A DNA stretch of 64,000 nt from Bradyrhizobium diazoefficiens (GCF_016616885.1 NZ_CP067102.1:3996501-4060500), one strand, 5' to 3'. Shown: positions 1-9,486, counted from the first letter of the stretch. Numbers and translations: made by a program. Notes: a model not told the origin generated them from the letters alone.

Positions 1-27
1 GCTTCGCTTCGCTCGCAATGACGAATG

Positions 28-852
28 TCACTCATCCCGCCATGTCGGCGTTCGCTTCTCGATGAAGGCGCCGATTCCTTCCTCGGCGTCGCGGGCCATC
101 ATGTTCTCGGTCATCACCTCTGCCGCATAGCGATAGGCGTCCGCAAGGCTCATCTCGGCCTGGCGGTAGAACGCCTCCTTGCCGAGCTTGACGGTATAGG
201 CGGACTTCAGCGCGACCTGTTGCGCCAGCGCGATCGCGGCGTCGCGCTCGGTGCCGGCGGCGACCACGCGATTGACAAGGCCGATCTCGCGGGCGCGCGC
301 AGCCGGGACCGGCTCGCCCGTGAGCAGCATCTCCATCGCCTGCTTGCGCGGCACGTTGCGCGACAACGCCACCATCGGCGTTGAGCAGAACAGGCCGATG
401 TCGACGCCGGGTGTGGCGAAGCTCGCCGCTTCCGACGCGATCGCAAGGTCGCAGCTCGCCACGAGCTGGCAGCCGGCCGCGGTGGCGATGCCCTGGACTG
501 CTGCGACCACCGGCTTCGGCAGATGCACGATCGCCTGCATCATCGCGCTACAGGCGTTCATGATCTGCGCGAAATAAGCGCGGCCGCGATCCTGGTCACC
601 GCGGCGCGCGGTGAGCTCCTTCATGTCATGGCCTGCGGAGAAGGCCGGCCCGTTGGCCGCGATGACGGCCGCGCGGATGCGCTTGTCCTCCGCGATTGCG
701 TTGAGGCTCGCGTGCAATTGTCCGATCATCGACTCGGAGAGGCTGTTGCGTGCGGCAGGCCGGTTCAGCGTAAGCACGGCAACACTGCCGACGATCTCGC
801 GCAGCAGGATCGGCGGTTGCGGGGAGGGGGCGGGGGCAGCCTGGACGGACAT
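28..852 (-). CDS. Enoyl-CoA hydratase/isomerase (crotonase) family protein, ECHDC3-like
   Basis: 274 aa, usual length for the crotonase fold. The oxyanion-hole segment FSAGHDMKEL (about residues 70-79) and the AVQGIATAAGCQL segment (about 117-130) mark the family, and VDIGLFCSTPMVAL resembles the ECHDC3 subgroup. Classical hydratases have a glutamate in GGGCEL and another in the following PEI motif; here these read GCQL and TPGV, so both catalytic glutamates appear to be absent. Acyl-CoA binding is likely, but classical hydration is doubtful. ATG start at 852. It is divergent from the thioesterase gene at 938, another acyl-CoA-type enzyme. The family call is firm; the reaction is unknown. Confidence 0.88.
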   Translation of the reverse strand: MSVQAAPAPSPQPPILLREIVGSVAVLTLNRPAARNSLSESMIGQLHASLNAIAEDKRIRAAVIAANGPAFSAGHDMKELTARRGDQDRGRAYFAQIMNACSAMMQAIVHLPKPVVAAVQGIATAAGCQLVASCDLAIASEAASFATPGVDIGLFCSTPMVALSRNVPRKQAMEMLLTGEPVPAARAREIGLVNRVVAAGTERDAAIALAQQVALKSAYTVKLGKEAFYRQAEMSLADAYRYAAEVMTENMMARDAEEGIGAFIEKRTPTWRDE

Positions 853-937
853 TCAAGGATTCCGTTTGGGATATTCCAGTTGGATGCTGGATATAACTTA
901 ATGTAACAGGCGAGGACAATCGAGGGTGAGGGGCGGC

Positions 938-1366
938 ATGGCGTTAGCGAAAATGAGCGTGGCGGAGGTCGAGGAGTTTCTCCGTGACGAGTTTCCCCAG
1001 GCCTTCGGCGGCGACGACATTACGATCGAGAGCGCGGACGGCCAGACCTGCCTTTTGCGCCAGCGCTTCAGTGAGCGGATGCTGCGGCCGGGCGGAACCG
1101 TGTCCGGCCCGACGCTGATGGCTCTGGCCGATTTCGCCATGTACGTGGTGCTGCTGTCGGCGATCGGGCCGATCGGGCTCGCGGTGACCACCAATCTCAA
1201 CATCAATTTCCTGCGCAAGGGCCAGCCCGGGCAGGATGTGCTGGCGGAGGCCCGGCTGCTCAAGCTCGGCAAGCGCCTTGCGGTCGGTGAGGTGAACCTG
1301 TTGTCAGGGACCTCGCCCGATCCAATTGCCCATGTCACATCGACCTATTCCATTCCAAATGCTTGA
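938..1366 (+). CDS. PaaI-type hotdog-fold thioesterase
   Basis: 142 aa from the ATG at 938, which follows a purine-rich AGGGG; a GTG at 926 in the same frame would add four residues. The segment GGTVSGPTLMALADFAMY is the helix and strand typical of PaaI/YbgC-like hotdog thioesterases (GG...P...ALAD), and NLNINFLRKG is the following central strand. Family members hydrolyse acyl-CoA thioesters, usually as tetramers, in the cytoplasm. The divergent crotonase-fold neighbour suggests acyl-CoA metabolism. The substrate cannot be told from the sequence. Confidence 0.85.
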   Translation: MALAKMSVAEVEEFLRDEFPQAFGGDDITIESADGQTCLLRQRFSERMLRPGGTVSGPTLMALADFAMYVVLLSAIGPIGLAVTTNLNINFLRKGQPGQDVLAEARLLKLGKRLAVGEVNLLSGTSPDPIAHVTSTYSIPNA

Positions 1367-1438
1367 GCTTTTTGCAGGTAATATAGCACCATATTTTTAA
1401 GATGTTGATTTTGCTGCTTTAATTTCTGTCTTTGGGCA

Positions 1439-1467
1439 TTGACCGTTGCGCGTCACTTCTCTAGAAA
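1439..1467 (+). promoter_or_regulatory. Candidate sigma-70 promoter for rplM-rpsI
   Basis: TTGACC (1439-1444) and TAGAAA (1462-1467) are separated by exactly 17 bp, 59 bp upstream of the rplM start codon. This fits a strong housekeeping promoter for a ribosomal operon. Predicted by eye only. Confidence 0.5.
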
Positions 1468-1525
1468 ACCGCGCAGTCCGGTGCGGTGTTCGCGCCGATG
1501 TCTCCCCGTCCACGGAAACTCCGAT

Positions 1526-1990
1526 ATGAAAACCTTTTCGGCAAAGCCGGCTGAGGTGACGAAGAAGTGGGTACTGATCGACGCCAAGGGTCTGGTCGTC
1601 GGCCGTCTCGCCACCATCGTTGCCATGCGCCTGCGCGGCAAGCACCTCCCGACCTACACCCCGCACGTTGATTGCGGCGACAACGTCATCATCATCAATG
1701 CCCAGCATGCGGTCCTCACCGGCCGCAAGCGCGAGCAGAAGACCTATTACAAGCACACCGGCTATGTCGGCCACGTCAAGGAGCGCACCGCGCGCCAGAT
1801 CCTTGAAGGCAAGCATCCCGAGCGCGTGCTCGAGAAGGCCGTCGAGCGCATGATCCCGCGTGGTCCGCTTGGTCGCGTCCAGATGGGCAACCTCCGCGTT
1901 TATGGCGGTGCCGATCATCCGCACGAGGCCCAGACGCCCGAGAAGATCGACATCGCCAAGTTGAACCGCAAGAACACGAGGGCCGCATAA
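1526..1990 (+). CDS. rplM: 50S ribosomal protein L13
   Basis: 154 aa from ATG at 1526, the usual alphaproteobacterial length; the open frame runs further upstream but the homologous N-terminus is [16 protein letters not shown]13 is an early-assembling large-subunit protein binding 23S rRNA. Recognisable motifs are [31 protein letters not shown] and [21 protein letters not shown]. It is followed 2 bp later by rpsI, the conserved rplM-rpsI operon of bacteria. Confidence 0.98.
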   Translation: MKTFSAKPAEVTKKWVLIDAKGLVVGRLATIVAMRLRGKHLPTYTPHVDCGDNVIIINAQHAVLTGRKREQKTYYKHTGYVGHVKERTARQILEGKHPERVLEKAVERMIPRGPLGRVQMGNLRVYGGADHPHEAQTPEKIDIAKLNRKNTRAA

Positions 1991-1992
1991 TC

Positions 1993-2472
1993 ATGGCCGA
2001 ATCCATTCAGTCGCTCGACCAGCTCTCGCAGCTCAAGACCGCGGCGGCGCCCGACGCGCCCAAGCACGAGAAGAAGGTCGACAAGTTCAATCGCGCCTAC
2101 GCCACCGGCAAGCGCAAGGACGCGGTCGCCCGCGTCTGGATCAAGCCGGGTGCCGGCAAGGTCACGGTCAACTCGCGCGAGGTCGAGGTCTATTTCGCTC
2201 GTCCGGTGCTGCGCATGATGATCGAGCAGCCGTTCTCCGTGGCTGCGCGTTCCGGCCAGTACGACGTCATCTGCACCGTCGCCGGCGGCGGTCTATCCGG
2301 TCAGGCCGGTGCTGTCCGTCACGGCATCTCCAAGGCGCTCACCTATTTCGAGCCCGAGCTGCGCACCGTCCTCAAGAAGGGCGGCTTCCTCACCCGCGAC
2401 TCCCGCGTGGTCGAGCGTAAGAAGTACGGCAAGGCCAAGGCCCGCCGGTCCTTCCAGTTCTCGAAGCGTTAA
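1993..2472 (+). CDS. rpsI: 30S ribosomal protein S9
   Basis: 159 aa; ATG at 1993, two bases after the rplM stop, so the genes are almost certainly co-translated. The N-terminal 35 residues are an alphaproteobacterial extension; the core begins at [18 protein letters not shown]. The C-terminus ends RRSFQFSKR, the basic tail of S9 that reaches the P-site tRNA. A strong intrinsic terminator follows at 2521. Confidence 0.98.
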   Translation: MAESIQSLDQLSQLKTAAAPDAPKHEKKVDKFNRAYATGKRKDAVARVWIKPGAGKVTVNSREVEVYFARPVLRMMIEQPFSVAARSGQYDVICTVAGGGLSGQAGAVRHGISKALTYFEPELRTVLKKGGFLTRDSRVVERKKYGKAKARRSFQFSKR

Positions 2473-2520
2473 TCGCTTCGGTCACATTCGCCGCGAAAGC
2501 GGCTTCAATGAGATGCAAAA

Positions 2521-2546
2521 GGGCGCTGATTTCAGCGCCCTTTTTG
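2521..2546 (+). terminator. Rho-independent terminator of rplM-rpsI
   Basis: A perfect 9-bp stem GGGCGCTGA/TCAGCGCCC (2521-2529 and 2532-2540) with a 2-nt apex is followed directly by TTTTTGTT, 49 bp after the rpsI stop. Confidence 0.9.
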
Positions 2547-2701
2547 TTGTTCGTTTGTACGCAAATTGATGACGTGTTTCCCGAAAACTTGGTGCCGCGT
2601 GAAAACCTCAATGGAACGCGCGGGACATAGCGTCGCATCTGGAAGGGCGCGCAAATCGGATGTGCCGATCGCGCAACTGCTATGTTCAAGAGGGGGCCGA
2701 C

Positions 2702-3934
2702 ATGATGTCGCTCGATAGCATCACGCTCTATTTGGTCGCCACCATGGTCGCCGCATTGCTCGGCGCCATGATGGTGTTTTTCGGCAGACAGGAGAACAGC
2801 CCCGCGCTGAAATGGTGGGGCACCGCCTATCTGCTCGGCGCGACCTCCGTCGCGCTGTGGACGGCGACCGGCGACAAGCTCGGTCCGCATCTCTATCTCG
2901 CGCTCAATGCGGTAGGCTTCGTCGCCTGCGGCATGGTGTGGAATGCGGCGCGCGTCTTCCACGGCCGCAAGCCGAACTGGCCCGGCCTCGTGATCGGTGC
3001 GCTCGCCTGGGTCGCGACGGTGATGCTGCTCGATCCCACCGCGTCGATGCTGCGCATGATCATCGGCGCCGGCATCGTCTCGGTCTATGCGGCGCTGACC
3101 GCGAGCGAGCTCTGGGTCGAGCGGCGCAAGAGCCTGCAACGGCGATGGCCCGCCTTGGTGGTGCCGGTGATGCACGGCTGCGTACTGATGCTGCCGATCC
3201 TGCTCGGCAGCTTCCTGCGCCCGAACGATGCCGGCTTCTCCGGTAGCGTCTGGGTCACCGTGTTCGCGGTCGAGCTCGTGCTCTACGCCGTCGGCACCGT
3301 GTTCGTGATCTTCATGCTGGTGTCCGAGCGCACGGTGACTGCGCACCGCACTGCCGCGTCGACCGATCCGCTGACCGGCATGCTGAACCGCCGTGGCTTC
3401 TCGGAAGCCTGTGCGCGCATGATCGATCGCGAGGCCAAGGGCGGCCGCCCCGTCACCGTGATGATCTTCGATATCGACCATTTCAAGTCGATCAACGATC
3501 GCTTCGGCCATCCCGCCGGCGACGAGATGCTGAAACTGTTCTCGACCGTCGTCGTCAACAATCTGCGCATCTCGGACCTGTCGGGCCGCATCGGCGGCGA
3601 GGAGTTCGCCGCGCTGCTGCCATGTGCGCTGGAGGAGGGCGTGCTGGTCGCCGAGCGCGTGCGCGAAGCGTTCGAGACCTCCGGTGTCGTGGTCGATGAA
3701 GGCCCGGTCGATACCACCGTCAGCATCGGTGTGGCCGGCGGCCCTGCCGGTACTGAGCTCGAGGTGCTGCTGGCTTCGGCTGATACCGCGCTCTATCAGG
3801 CCAAACGCGGCGGCCGAAACCGTATCGAGGCCGCGGAGGAGCTGCCGTTGTCGCTGGAGAACTGGCGCCGCCAGAGCGCCGCGCGGATCGGTGTGCCCAA
3901 GACGGACGGCAAGACACAGCCGGCGACGGCCTGA
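2702..3934 (+). CDS. Membrane-bound diguanylate cyclase (GGDEF domain)
   Basis: 410 aa from ATG at 2702 (AGAGGGGG just upstream; the open frame extends 14 codons further but without a good site). The N-terminal ~200 residues hold about six hydrophobic segments, starting YLVATMVAALLGAMMVFFG, so it sits in the inner membrane. A GGDEF domain follows from DPLTGMLNRRGF, with the metal-binding DIDHFKSINDRFGH and the active-site GGEEF at residues 298-302. It should make cyclic di-GMP from two GTP. No RxxD inhibitory site is seen at the expected place (SDLSGRIGGEEF). It is monocistronic; the signal sensed is unknown. Confidence 0.93.
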   Translation: MMSLDSITLYLVATMVAALLGAMMVFFGRQENSPALKWWGTAYLLGATSVALWTATGDKLGPHLYLALNAVGFVACGMVWNAARVFHGRKPNWPGLVIGALAWVATVMLLDPTASMLRMIIGAGIVSVYAALTASELWVERRKSLQRRWPALVVPVMHGCVLMLPILLGSFLRPNDAGFSGSVWVTVFAVELVLYAVGTVFVIFMLVSERTVTAHRTAASTDPLTGMLNRRGFSEACARMIDREAKGGRPVTVMIFDIDHFKSINDRFGHPAGDEMLKLFSTVVVNNLRISDLSGRIGGEEFAALLPCALEEGVLVAERVREAFETSGVVVDEGPVDTTVSIGVAGGPAGTELEVLLASADTALYQAKRGGRNRIEAAEELPLSLENWRRQSAARIGVPKTDGKTQPATA

Positions 3935-3991
3935 GACGAAAGGGCCTCGCGGTAATCCCCTGTTTACCATTCGGTTCCTACCATTGCGGTC

Positions 3992-4228
3992 ATGGAATCG
4001 ATCCGTCGACAGAACCCGCAGGCTGCCCTGATGTCGCTCGAAGCCGCTGCAGCCTCGGCACGCGGCGGTTTCGCCTGTCTGTTCTCGACCGCGGCCGAAT
4101 ACGAGACCGCGCTGATTGCCGAACGCCGCGCCCAGGGACGTTACACGCAGAGCCGCAGCTATTGGTCGATCGCGCTGTTTCTTGGATGTGCGCTCATTGT
4201 TGCAGGCACGGTGCTGTTGTTCGCCTGA
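3992..4228 (+). CDS. Small single-pass membrane protein, unknown function
   Basis: 78 aa from ATG at 3992; a second ATG at 4031 would give 65 aa. One C-terminal hydrophobic segment, YWSIALFLGCALIVAGTVLLF, ends the protein, with a charged region before it (ETALIAERRAQGRYTQSRS). The layout suggests a tail-anchored inner-membrane protein with a cytoplasmic N-terminus. I do not recognise a family. A clear terminator starts 26 bp after the stop, supporting a real transcript. Confidence 0.65.
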   Translation: MESIRRQNPQAALMSLEAAAASARGGFACLFSTAAEYETALIAERRAQGRYTQSRSYWSIALFLGCALIVAGTVLLFA

Positions 4229-4253
4229 GAGCGCCGCATTTTAGGCCGGGCAG

Positions 4254-4276
4254 GGCGCCGTTTCGGCGCCTTTTTC
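4254..4276 (+). terminator. Rho-independent terminator
   Basis: GGCGCC (4254-4259), loop GTTTC, GGCGCC (4265-4270), then TTTTTC. It closes the transcript of the small membrane protein gene. Confidence 0.85.
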
Positions 4277-4327
4277 TTTAGCCCCGGCTGCGGTAGATAC
4301 GCCCATCAAACAATGGGGTGGAAACCG

Positions 4328-4624
4328 ATGATCACCGAGATCGCGCAAATCGACGTCAAGCCGGGCAGCGAGAAGGATTTTGAGGCCGCCGTCGCCAAGG
4401 CCAAGGCCGCCTTCGGCCGCTCCAAGGGCTTTCACAGCTTCGAGCTGCACAAGTCGATCGAGAAGCCGCAGCGCTACCGGCTGATGGTGAAATGGGCGAC
4501 GCTGGAAAACCATACCGTCGACTTCCGCGGCTCCGAGAATTTCACCGAATGGCGCGGCCTCGTCGGCCAGTATTTTGCCTCGCCTCCAGACGTCGAGCAT
4601 ACCGAGACCGTGCTGACGACCTGA
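4328..4624 (+). CDS. Antibiotic biosynthesis monooxygenase (ABM) domain protein
   Basis: 98 aa from ATG at 4328 (GGGTGG upstream; an ATG at 4313 in frame is possible). The small dimeric alpha/beta-barrel fold shows as MITEIAQIDVKPGSEKDFEAA, then FHSFELHKSIEKPQRYRLMVKWATLENH and FRGSENFTEWRGLVGQYF. Members of this fold include quinol monooxygenases and haem-degrading enzymes. There is no clear haem ligand, so the reaction is open. Convergent with the permease gene, whose stop lies 6 bp away. Confidence 0.82.
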   Translation: MITEIAQIDVKPGSEKDFEAAVAKAKAAFGRSKGFHSFELHKSIEKPQRYRLMVKWATLENHTVDFRGSENFTEWRGLVGQYFASPPDVEHTETVLTT

Positions 4625-4630
4625 GGCGGC

Positions 4631-5770
4631 TTACGCCGCCTCCGCCAGAGGCGGCGCCTCATACGCCTTGAAATGGTCGATCATGACCTTGGCGATGGCG
4701 ACGAGTGGCAGCGCCAGCGCCAGGCCCCAGATTCCGAAGACGACGCCGAGAAGGATCTGGAACGCGAACAGCGTGGCCGGCGGGATGTCCAGCGCCTGGC
4801 GCTGGAGGATCGGCGTCAGCACGTAACTCTCCATCGCGTGCACGCCGAGGAACAGGATCAGCGCCGATAGCGCCGGGATCCAACCCGAGGCGAGGCTCGC
4901 CAGCACCACGACGACGCCGGCGATGATGGCGCCGACCGTGGGGATGAAGGCGAGCAGGCCGGCCTGGATCCCCAGGATGAACGAGCCGGGGATACCGATG
5001 ATGGCAAGCCCGATCCAGGTTACCGCCCCGACCGCAAGCATGACGATGATCTGCGCGATCAGCCAGCGCTCCAGCGTCTCGCTGATACCGTCGATGATGA
5101 CGGCGGCGCGGATGCGATGTTTCGCCGGCGCGAGGAACAGCAGCCCGTCGCGATAGACGCCGGGCTGCGCGGCGAAGGACAACCCCAGAAACAGCACGAT
5201 GAAGATGTTTCCCACACCGTGGATGGTGCCGAGCAGCAGCTTGAAGGTCTGGCTCACGATCGCTCCGCCGCTGGAGGCCAGCGCGCCGGCGCCGGGCAAC
5301 GGAGCGCGCGGGGGCGTTGCCGGCGAAGGCGTCGAGTCCGACGGCGCATTGGCCGCGGCGTCAGATGGACCGTTGCCGAAATCGAAGAAGCTGGTGTCGA
5401 TGCCGTGGTTCTCCAGGAACGACCTGACATGCGAGATCTGCGACTTGATGGTGCTGCTGAGCACCGCGGCCTGCTCGGCGATGGTCGCGCCGCCGAGATA
5501 GACGACGCCAGCGAGCAGCACCGCAAGCACGATGCAGACGATCGCAAGCCGCACCGCGTGCGGCAGGTGCACACGGCGTCCGAGCGCAGTGGTCAGCGCG
5601 TTCAGGCCGACGCCGAGCAGCATGCCGGTGAAGATCAGGAGCAGGGTGGCCGCAAAATACCAGGTGAAGACCAGTGCGGCGGTGAACAGCACCACCCCGA
5701 CGCCGCCGACGGTAATCGCCCAGGCCAGATCGGAGCGGGTTTTGGGCTGTTCATCTCTGGAGATGGTCAC
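4631..5770 (-). CDS. AI-2E family transporter (PerM/YdiK-type permease)
   Basis: 379 aa from GTG at 5770, preceded by AAAAGGA; the frame stays open far upstream but without family sequence. Hydrophobic segments occur at the N-terminus (ITVGGVGVVLFTAALVF, ATLLLIFTGMLLGVGLNAL, AIVCIVLAVLLAGVVYL) and again from FKLLLGTIHGVGNIFIVLFL to the end, as in the eight-helix AI-2E/UPF0118 family. The C-terminal IPTVGAIIAGV and AMESYVLTPILQRQ motifs are typical. A Pro/Ala/Ser-rich insert lies in the periplasmic loop (about 135-170). Members export small solutes or ions; the substrate is not predictable. Confidence 0.9.
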   Translation of the reverse strand: MTISRDEQPKTRSDLAWAITVGGVGVVLFTAALVFTWYFAATLLLIFTGMLLGVGLNALTTALGRRVHLPHAVRLAIVCIVLAVLLAGVVYLGGATIAEQAAVLSSTIKSQISHVRSFLENHGIDTSFFDFGNGPSDAAANAPSDSTPSPATPPRAPLPGAGALASSGGAIVSQTFKLLLGTIHGVGNIFIVLFLGLSFAAQPGVYRDGLLFLAPAKHRIRAAVIIDGISETLERWLIAQIIVMLAVGAVTWIGLAIIGIPGSFILGIQAGLLAFIPTVGAIIAGVVVVLASLASGWIPALSALILFLGVHAMESYVLTPILQRQALDIPPATLFAFQILLGVVFGIWGLALALPLVAIAKVMIDHFKAYEAPPLAEAA

Positions 5771-6013
5771 ATCATGTCCTTTTCGGAGCGGGCCGGGGCA
5801 CTCTTTCGTGAAATCTGACCGGAGATCAAGCCTGGCCCGTGCGCCGGATTGAAGCGCCCGGGCCCCAGGGGCCACCGCCGCGGGCGCGCAGGGTGCCTCG
5901 GCGAGCATTTGCGCGAAAATAGCATTGCCGTCCCGCGATCCCCTCTGTTGAATTTGTTCCATCCGAGGGGCATGTTTGGAGAATCTTCTTAACGTGGGAG
6001 GTCGGAACGGGAG

Positions 6014-6787
6014 ATGAGAAAGCCGGTCGTCGGCGTGATCGGGAACGCCAGTCGCATCGAAAATCGATTTCAGGTGCAGATGGTCGGCGAGCGCAATCTG
6101 CGCGCCGTGGCCGAGGTTTCCGGCGGCTTGCCGATGATGTTCGCGGGCTCGCCCGACATCACCGATATCGCCGCACTGCTCGATACGGTCGACGGCATCG
6201 TGCTTACCGGGGCCCGCGCCAACGTGCACCCGACCCGCTTCAACGTCGACCCCTGCGAGAAGCACGAGCCCTACGACATCCACCGCGATGAGGTCGCGCT
6301 GGCGCTCTCGGTCGCCTGCGTCGCCCGCGGCATTCCGCTGTTCGGCATCTGCCGGGGCTTGCAGGAGATGAATGTCGCCTTCGGCGGCTCGCTCCACCCC
6401 GAGATCCGCGAAATCCCGGGCCGCATGAACCACCGCATGCCCAGGCTCGAGAATGGCGAGATCCATCCCGACCCGACCGTCGTGTTCGCCGACCGTCACG
6501 ACGTCGACCTTACGCCGGGCGGCGCATTCGCAAAGCTCCTCGGCTGCGAGAAGATCCGGGTCAATTCACTGCACGGGCAGGGCATTCTGGATCCCGGCAG
6601 GCGCGTGCTGATCGAAGGCGTGGCCGAGGACGGCACCATCGAGGCGATCCGCATCGCGGAAGCGGCGAGCTTCGCACTCGGTGTGCAATGGCACGCCGAA
6701 TACGACCCGCAGCGCAATCCGATCAATCGGAAACTGTTCGAGGCGTTTGGCGAGGCGATGGTGGCGAAGCAGAGGGCAGTGGCGTAG
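6014..6787 (+). CDS. Gamma-glutamyl-gamma-aminobutyrate hydrolase family protein (peptidase C26, PuuD-like)
   Basis: 257 aa; ATG at 6014 after GGGAG. A class I glutamine-amidotransferase fold: nucleophile Cys in FGICRGLQEMNVAFGGSL and the His and Glu of the triad in VQWHAEYDPQ near the C-terminus. PuuD hydrolyses gamma-glutamyl-GABA in putrescine catabolism; other C26 proteins act on folyl-polyglutamates. No other putrescine genes are nearby, so the substrate is open. It appears monocistronic. Confidence 0.9.
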   Translation: MRKPVVGVIGNASRIENRFQVQMVGERNLRAVAEVSGGLPMMFAGSPDITDIAALLDTVDGIVLTGARANVHPTRFNVDPCEKHEPYDIHRDEVALALSVACVARGIPLFGICRGLQEMNVAFGGSLHPEIREIPGRMNHRMPRLENGEIHPDPTVVFADRHDVDLTPGGAFAKLLGCEKIRVNSLHGQGILDPGRRVLIEGVAEDGTIEAIRIAEAASFALGVQWHAEYDPQRNPINRKLFEAFGEAMVAKQRAVA

Positions 6788-7219
6788 GCGCAGATCTTTT
6801 GGCCACGTCGACATTGCGAGCGCAGTGGAGCCGGACGTGCGGCTGAGCGCCATTTCTCCTTTGAATTTTCGAGCTGGAATTGCATCCCGATGATTTGCAG
6901 ATTGACCGTTGCGGCTGGTGAAATGGTCGCCGGTGGTGACGGCAATATCTCGGACTGAATAAACCAATCAGCAACGATTGGGACGCGCCGATTTTCGCGA
7001 TTCCGATTCGTTCTTTGAGAACGAAGTGGAGTCAGATGCAGAACGAAAATCGACGGTGCCGGGGCCCGACATACATCTCTACGGTGCGACGGTGTAGCTG
7101 ACGGCGCGCGGCCGATGCATTTCGATCCCATCCATTGCATTGCACAATCGCAGCAACCCATGCTGCCGCATTGAGGTTCGCGAACCGACCACCATATGTC
7201 TGGCAAGGGAGCCCTTGCC
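6788..7219. other. Intergenic stretch without a convincing gene
   Basis: 432 bp between the C26 hydrolase and the nfeD-like gene. Open frames on both strands here lack good start sites and recognisable protein character. The promoter of the nfeD-slipin pair is presumably in it, but I see no clear consensus. Confidence 0.5.
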
Positions 7220-8602
7220 GTGTGGATCATGAAGGCGGCCCTCATAGCGGCGATCGGCGTCGTCGCTCTTGCTCTCTGCCTCCGTCCCGGAGCGGCGGAG
7301 GAGAACGGCCGTCTTGCAGTCACTGTCACGATCGACGGAGCCATCGGACCGGCGTCGGCGAGCTACGTGAAGGAGGCCTTGGCCACGGCAGCCGCGCGGC
7401 GCGCCGAGGTCGTGATTCTGAAAATGAACACGCCCGGCGGTCTCAACTCGAGCATGCGTGAGATCATCGCGGATGTGCTGGGTTCTTCCGTTCCCGTGGT
7501 GGGATACGTCGCGCCCTCGGGCGCTCATGCGGCGAGCGCGGGGACCTACATTCTTTATGCAACCCATATCGCGGCGATGGCGCCCGGTACCAACCTCGGT
7601 GCCGCGACGCCGGTGCAGATTGGCGGTCCGCTCCCGGGCCTGCCGAGCGGCACACCCGACAAGGACAGCAAGGACAAGACGGCTGAGCCGAAAGACGCGA
7701 TGACGGCAAAGGTGACGAACGATGCTGTCGCCCTCATCCGCAGCCTTGCCGAGTTGCGCAATCACAACGCCGATTGGGCCGAGAAGGCGGTCCGTGAAGC
7801 GGCCACGCTCTCGGCCAACGGCGCGTTGCAGGAAAAGGTCATCGATCTCGTCGCGCGCGATCCGGCCGAATTGCTCAGACAGATCGATGGTCGCGTGGTC
7901 GAGGTCGCAGGCGGCAAGACGCAGCGGCTCGCGACGAAGGACGCCGTGGTCGAAGTCGTCGACCCCGGATGGATCTCCCGATTTCTGGCGGTCATCACCG
8001 ATCCCAACGTTGCCTTCATTCTCCTGATGGTCGGCATCTACGGCCTGATCTTCGAGTTCGTGTCGCCCGGTGCGGTCGCCCCGGGGGTGGTCGGGACGAT
8101 CTGCCTGTTGGTCGGCCTCTATGCCCTCAACCTGCTGCCGATCAACTATGCGGGCCTCGGCTTGATGCTCGTCGGGATCGCGTTGCTGGCCATCGAGGCG
8201 TTCAGTCCAACCGTGGTGATTGGTCTTGGCGGCGTCGTCGCCTTCGTGCTGGGAGCGCTCATGCTGGTCCGGGTCGAAGCGCCAGGCTACCGGCTGTCAT
8301 GGTCGGTCATTGCCGTCGTCGCGGCGATGTTCACCGGCTTTGTTCTCGTCGTGCTCGGCGCGCTCAGGCGCGCCCGCAACGCCCCGACCCGGGTCGGCGC
8401 GCAAGCCATGCGCGGCCTGTCCGCCCAGGTCCTCGACTGGAACGAGACCGAAGGTCACGTCTTTACGCATGGCGAACGCTGGCAGGCGCGCGGCGCCGAC
8501 AGCTTCAGGCCGGGCGAGACGGTCGAGGTCGCCAATATCGTCGATTTAACGCTGGTGGTCCGGCGTCCGAGCCCGGCCGGTGGCGAGGGAGGTCAACTCT
8601 GA
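7220..8602 (+). CDS. NfeD family membrane serine protease (ClpP-class domain plus NfeD domain)
   Basis: About 460 aa. I prefer the GTG at 7220, with AAGGGAG eight bases upstream; ATG codons at 7196 and 7229 are alternatives. A signal peptide ([18 protein letters not shown]) is followed by a ClpP-fold protease domain: INTPGG-type loop [12 protein letters not shown], and the nucleophile region [14 protein letters not shown]. Then come 4-5 membrane helices ([19 protein letters not shown] onward) and a C-terminal NfeD OB-fold. It is translationally coupled to a slipin (TGATG overlap), the conserved nfeD-slipin pair proposed to cleave slipin in membrane quality control. Confidence 0.92.
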   Translation: MWIMKAALIAAIGVVALALCLRPGAAEENGRLAVTVTIDGAIGPASASYVKEALATAAARRAEVVILKMNTPGGLNSSMREIIADVLGSSVPVVGYVAPSGAHAASAGTYILYATHIAAMAPGTNLGAATPVQIGGPLPGLPSGTPDKDSKDKTAEPKDAMTAKVTNDAVALIRSLAELRNHNADWAEKAVREAATLSANGALQEKVIDLVARDPAELLRQIDGRVVEVAGGKTQRLATKDAVVEVVDPGWISRFLAVITDPNVAFILLMVGIYGLIFEFVSPGAVAPGVVGTICLLVGLYALNLLPINYAGLGLMLVGIALLAIEAFSPTVVIGLGGVVAFVLGALMLVRVEAPGYRLSWSVIAVVAAMFTGFVLVVLGALRRARNAPTRVGAQAMRGLSAQVLDWNETEGHVFTHGERWQARGADSFRPGETVEVANIVDLTLVVRRPSPAGGEGGQL

Positions 8603-9360
8603 TGATTGAATATTCGATCTATGCGGTGCTTGCGCTGCTCGTCGTCATGTTTCTCACCCAGGCCGTTCGCATTCTCAGGGAATACGAGCGCGGCGTCATT
8701 TTCACGCTCGGCCGCTTCGCCGGGGTGAAGGGGCCGGGCCTCGTCATCCTCATTCCGGTCGTGCAGCAGCTCGTCAAGGTCGATCTCAGGGTGATGGTGC
8801 AGGTGGTGCCGCCCCAGGACGTGATCTCGCGCGACAACGTCTCGGTCAAGGTCAACGCCGTGCTGTACTTCCGTATCGTCGATCCCGAGCGCGCCATCAT
8901 CAAGGTTGGCGATTACATGGCCGCGACCAGCCAGCTCGCCCAGACCACGCTGCGCTCGGTGCTCGGCAAGCACGATCTCGACGAGATGCTGGCCGAACGC
9001 GACAAGCTGAACGCCGACATCCAGGAGATCCTCGACAAGCAGACCGACGTCTGGGGCATCAAGGTCACGGGTATCGAGATCAAGGACGTCGACATCAATG
9101 AAACGATGATACGCGCGATTGCGAAGCAGGCCGAGGCGGAGCGGTTGCGGCGCGCCAAGGTGATCAACGCCATGGGCGAGCAGCAGGCCGCCGAAAAGCT
9201 CGTCGAGGCCGGCCGCATTCTGGCACAGGAGCCGCAGGCGATGCAGCTGCGTTACTTCGCGGCTCTGCACGACATCGCGGGCGAGCGGTCGTCGACCGTC
9301 GTGTTTCCGCTGCCGACGGGCCTGCTCGATCATTTGATGCCGCGGCGTGAGCAACCGTAG
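8602..9360 (+). CDS. Slipin (SPFH/band 7 stomatin-like protein)
   Basis: 252 aa; ATG at 8602 overlaps the upstream TGA by one base, so coupled translation is expected. One N-terminal membrane helix ([16 protein letters not shown]) leads to an SPFH domain: [54 protein letters not shown]. An Ala/Glu-rich coiled region [24 protein letters not shown] follows. Slipins oligomerise at the inner membrane; the adjacent NfeD protein is the expected protease partner. The C-terminal hydrophobic tail cleaved in some archaeal slipins is here [11 protein letters not shown]. Confidence 0.93.
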   Translation: MIEYSIYAVLALLVVMFLTQAVRILREYERGVIFTLGRFAGVKGPGLVILIPVVQQLVKVDLRVMVQVVPPQDVISRDNVSVKVNAVLYFRIVDPERAIIKVGDYMAATSQLAQTTLRSVLGKHDLDEMLAERDKLNADIQEILDKQTDVWGIKVTGIEIKDVDINETMIRAIAKQAEAERLRRAKVINAMGEQQAAEKLVEAGRILAQEPQAMQLRYFAALHDIAGERSSTVVFPLPTGLLDHLMPRREQP

Positions 9361-9377
9361 CCGGGAGGTCCTGCAGC

Positions 9378-9480
9378 CTCAAGCGCGATGAGATTGGGAT
9401 GAATCGTCATCGCGCTCAAGGTTATTGCTGGAGCATGCTCCTTTCGGAGAACCGCTGCGCACTTTTCCGGATCATGCGCC
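9378..9480. repeat. Intergenic palindromic repeat (Rhizobiales-type)
   Basis: Two adjacent dyads: AGCGCGATGA (9382-9391) with TCATCGCGCT (9407-9416), then a second imperfect hairpin opening GAGCATGCTCC and closing GGATCATGC. From memory, sequences of this form recur between genes in Bradyrhizobium and relatives; copy number cannot be checked in one window. It lies between convergent slipin and glnA genes. Confidence 0.6.
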
Positions 9481-9486
9481 AAAACG

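Noticed and set aside
5771..6499. N-terminal extension of the AI-2E permease gene
   Set aside because: The open frame continues to 6499 but antisense to the C26 hydrolase and without transporter sequence; GTG at 5770 has the ribosome site.
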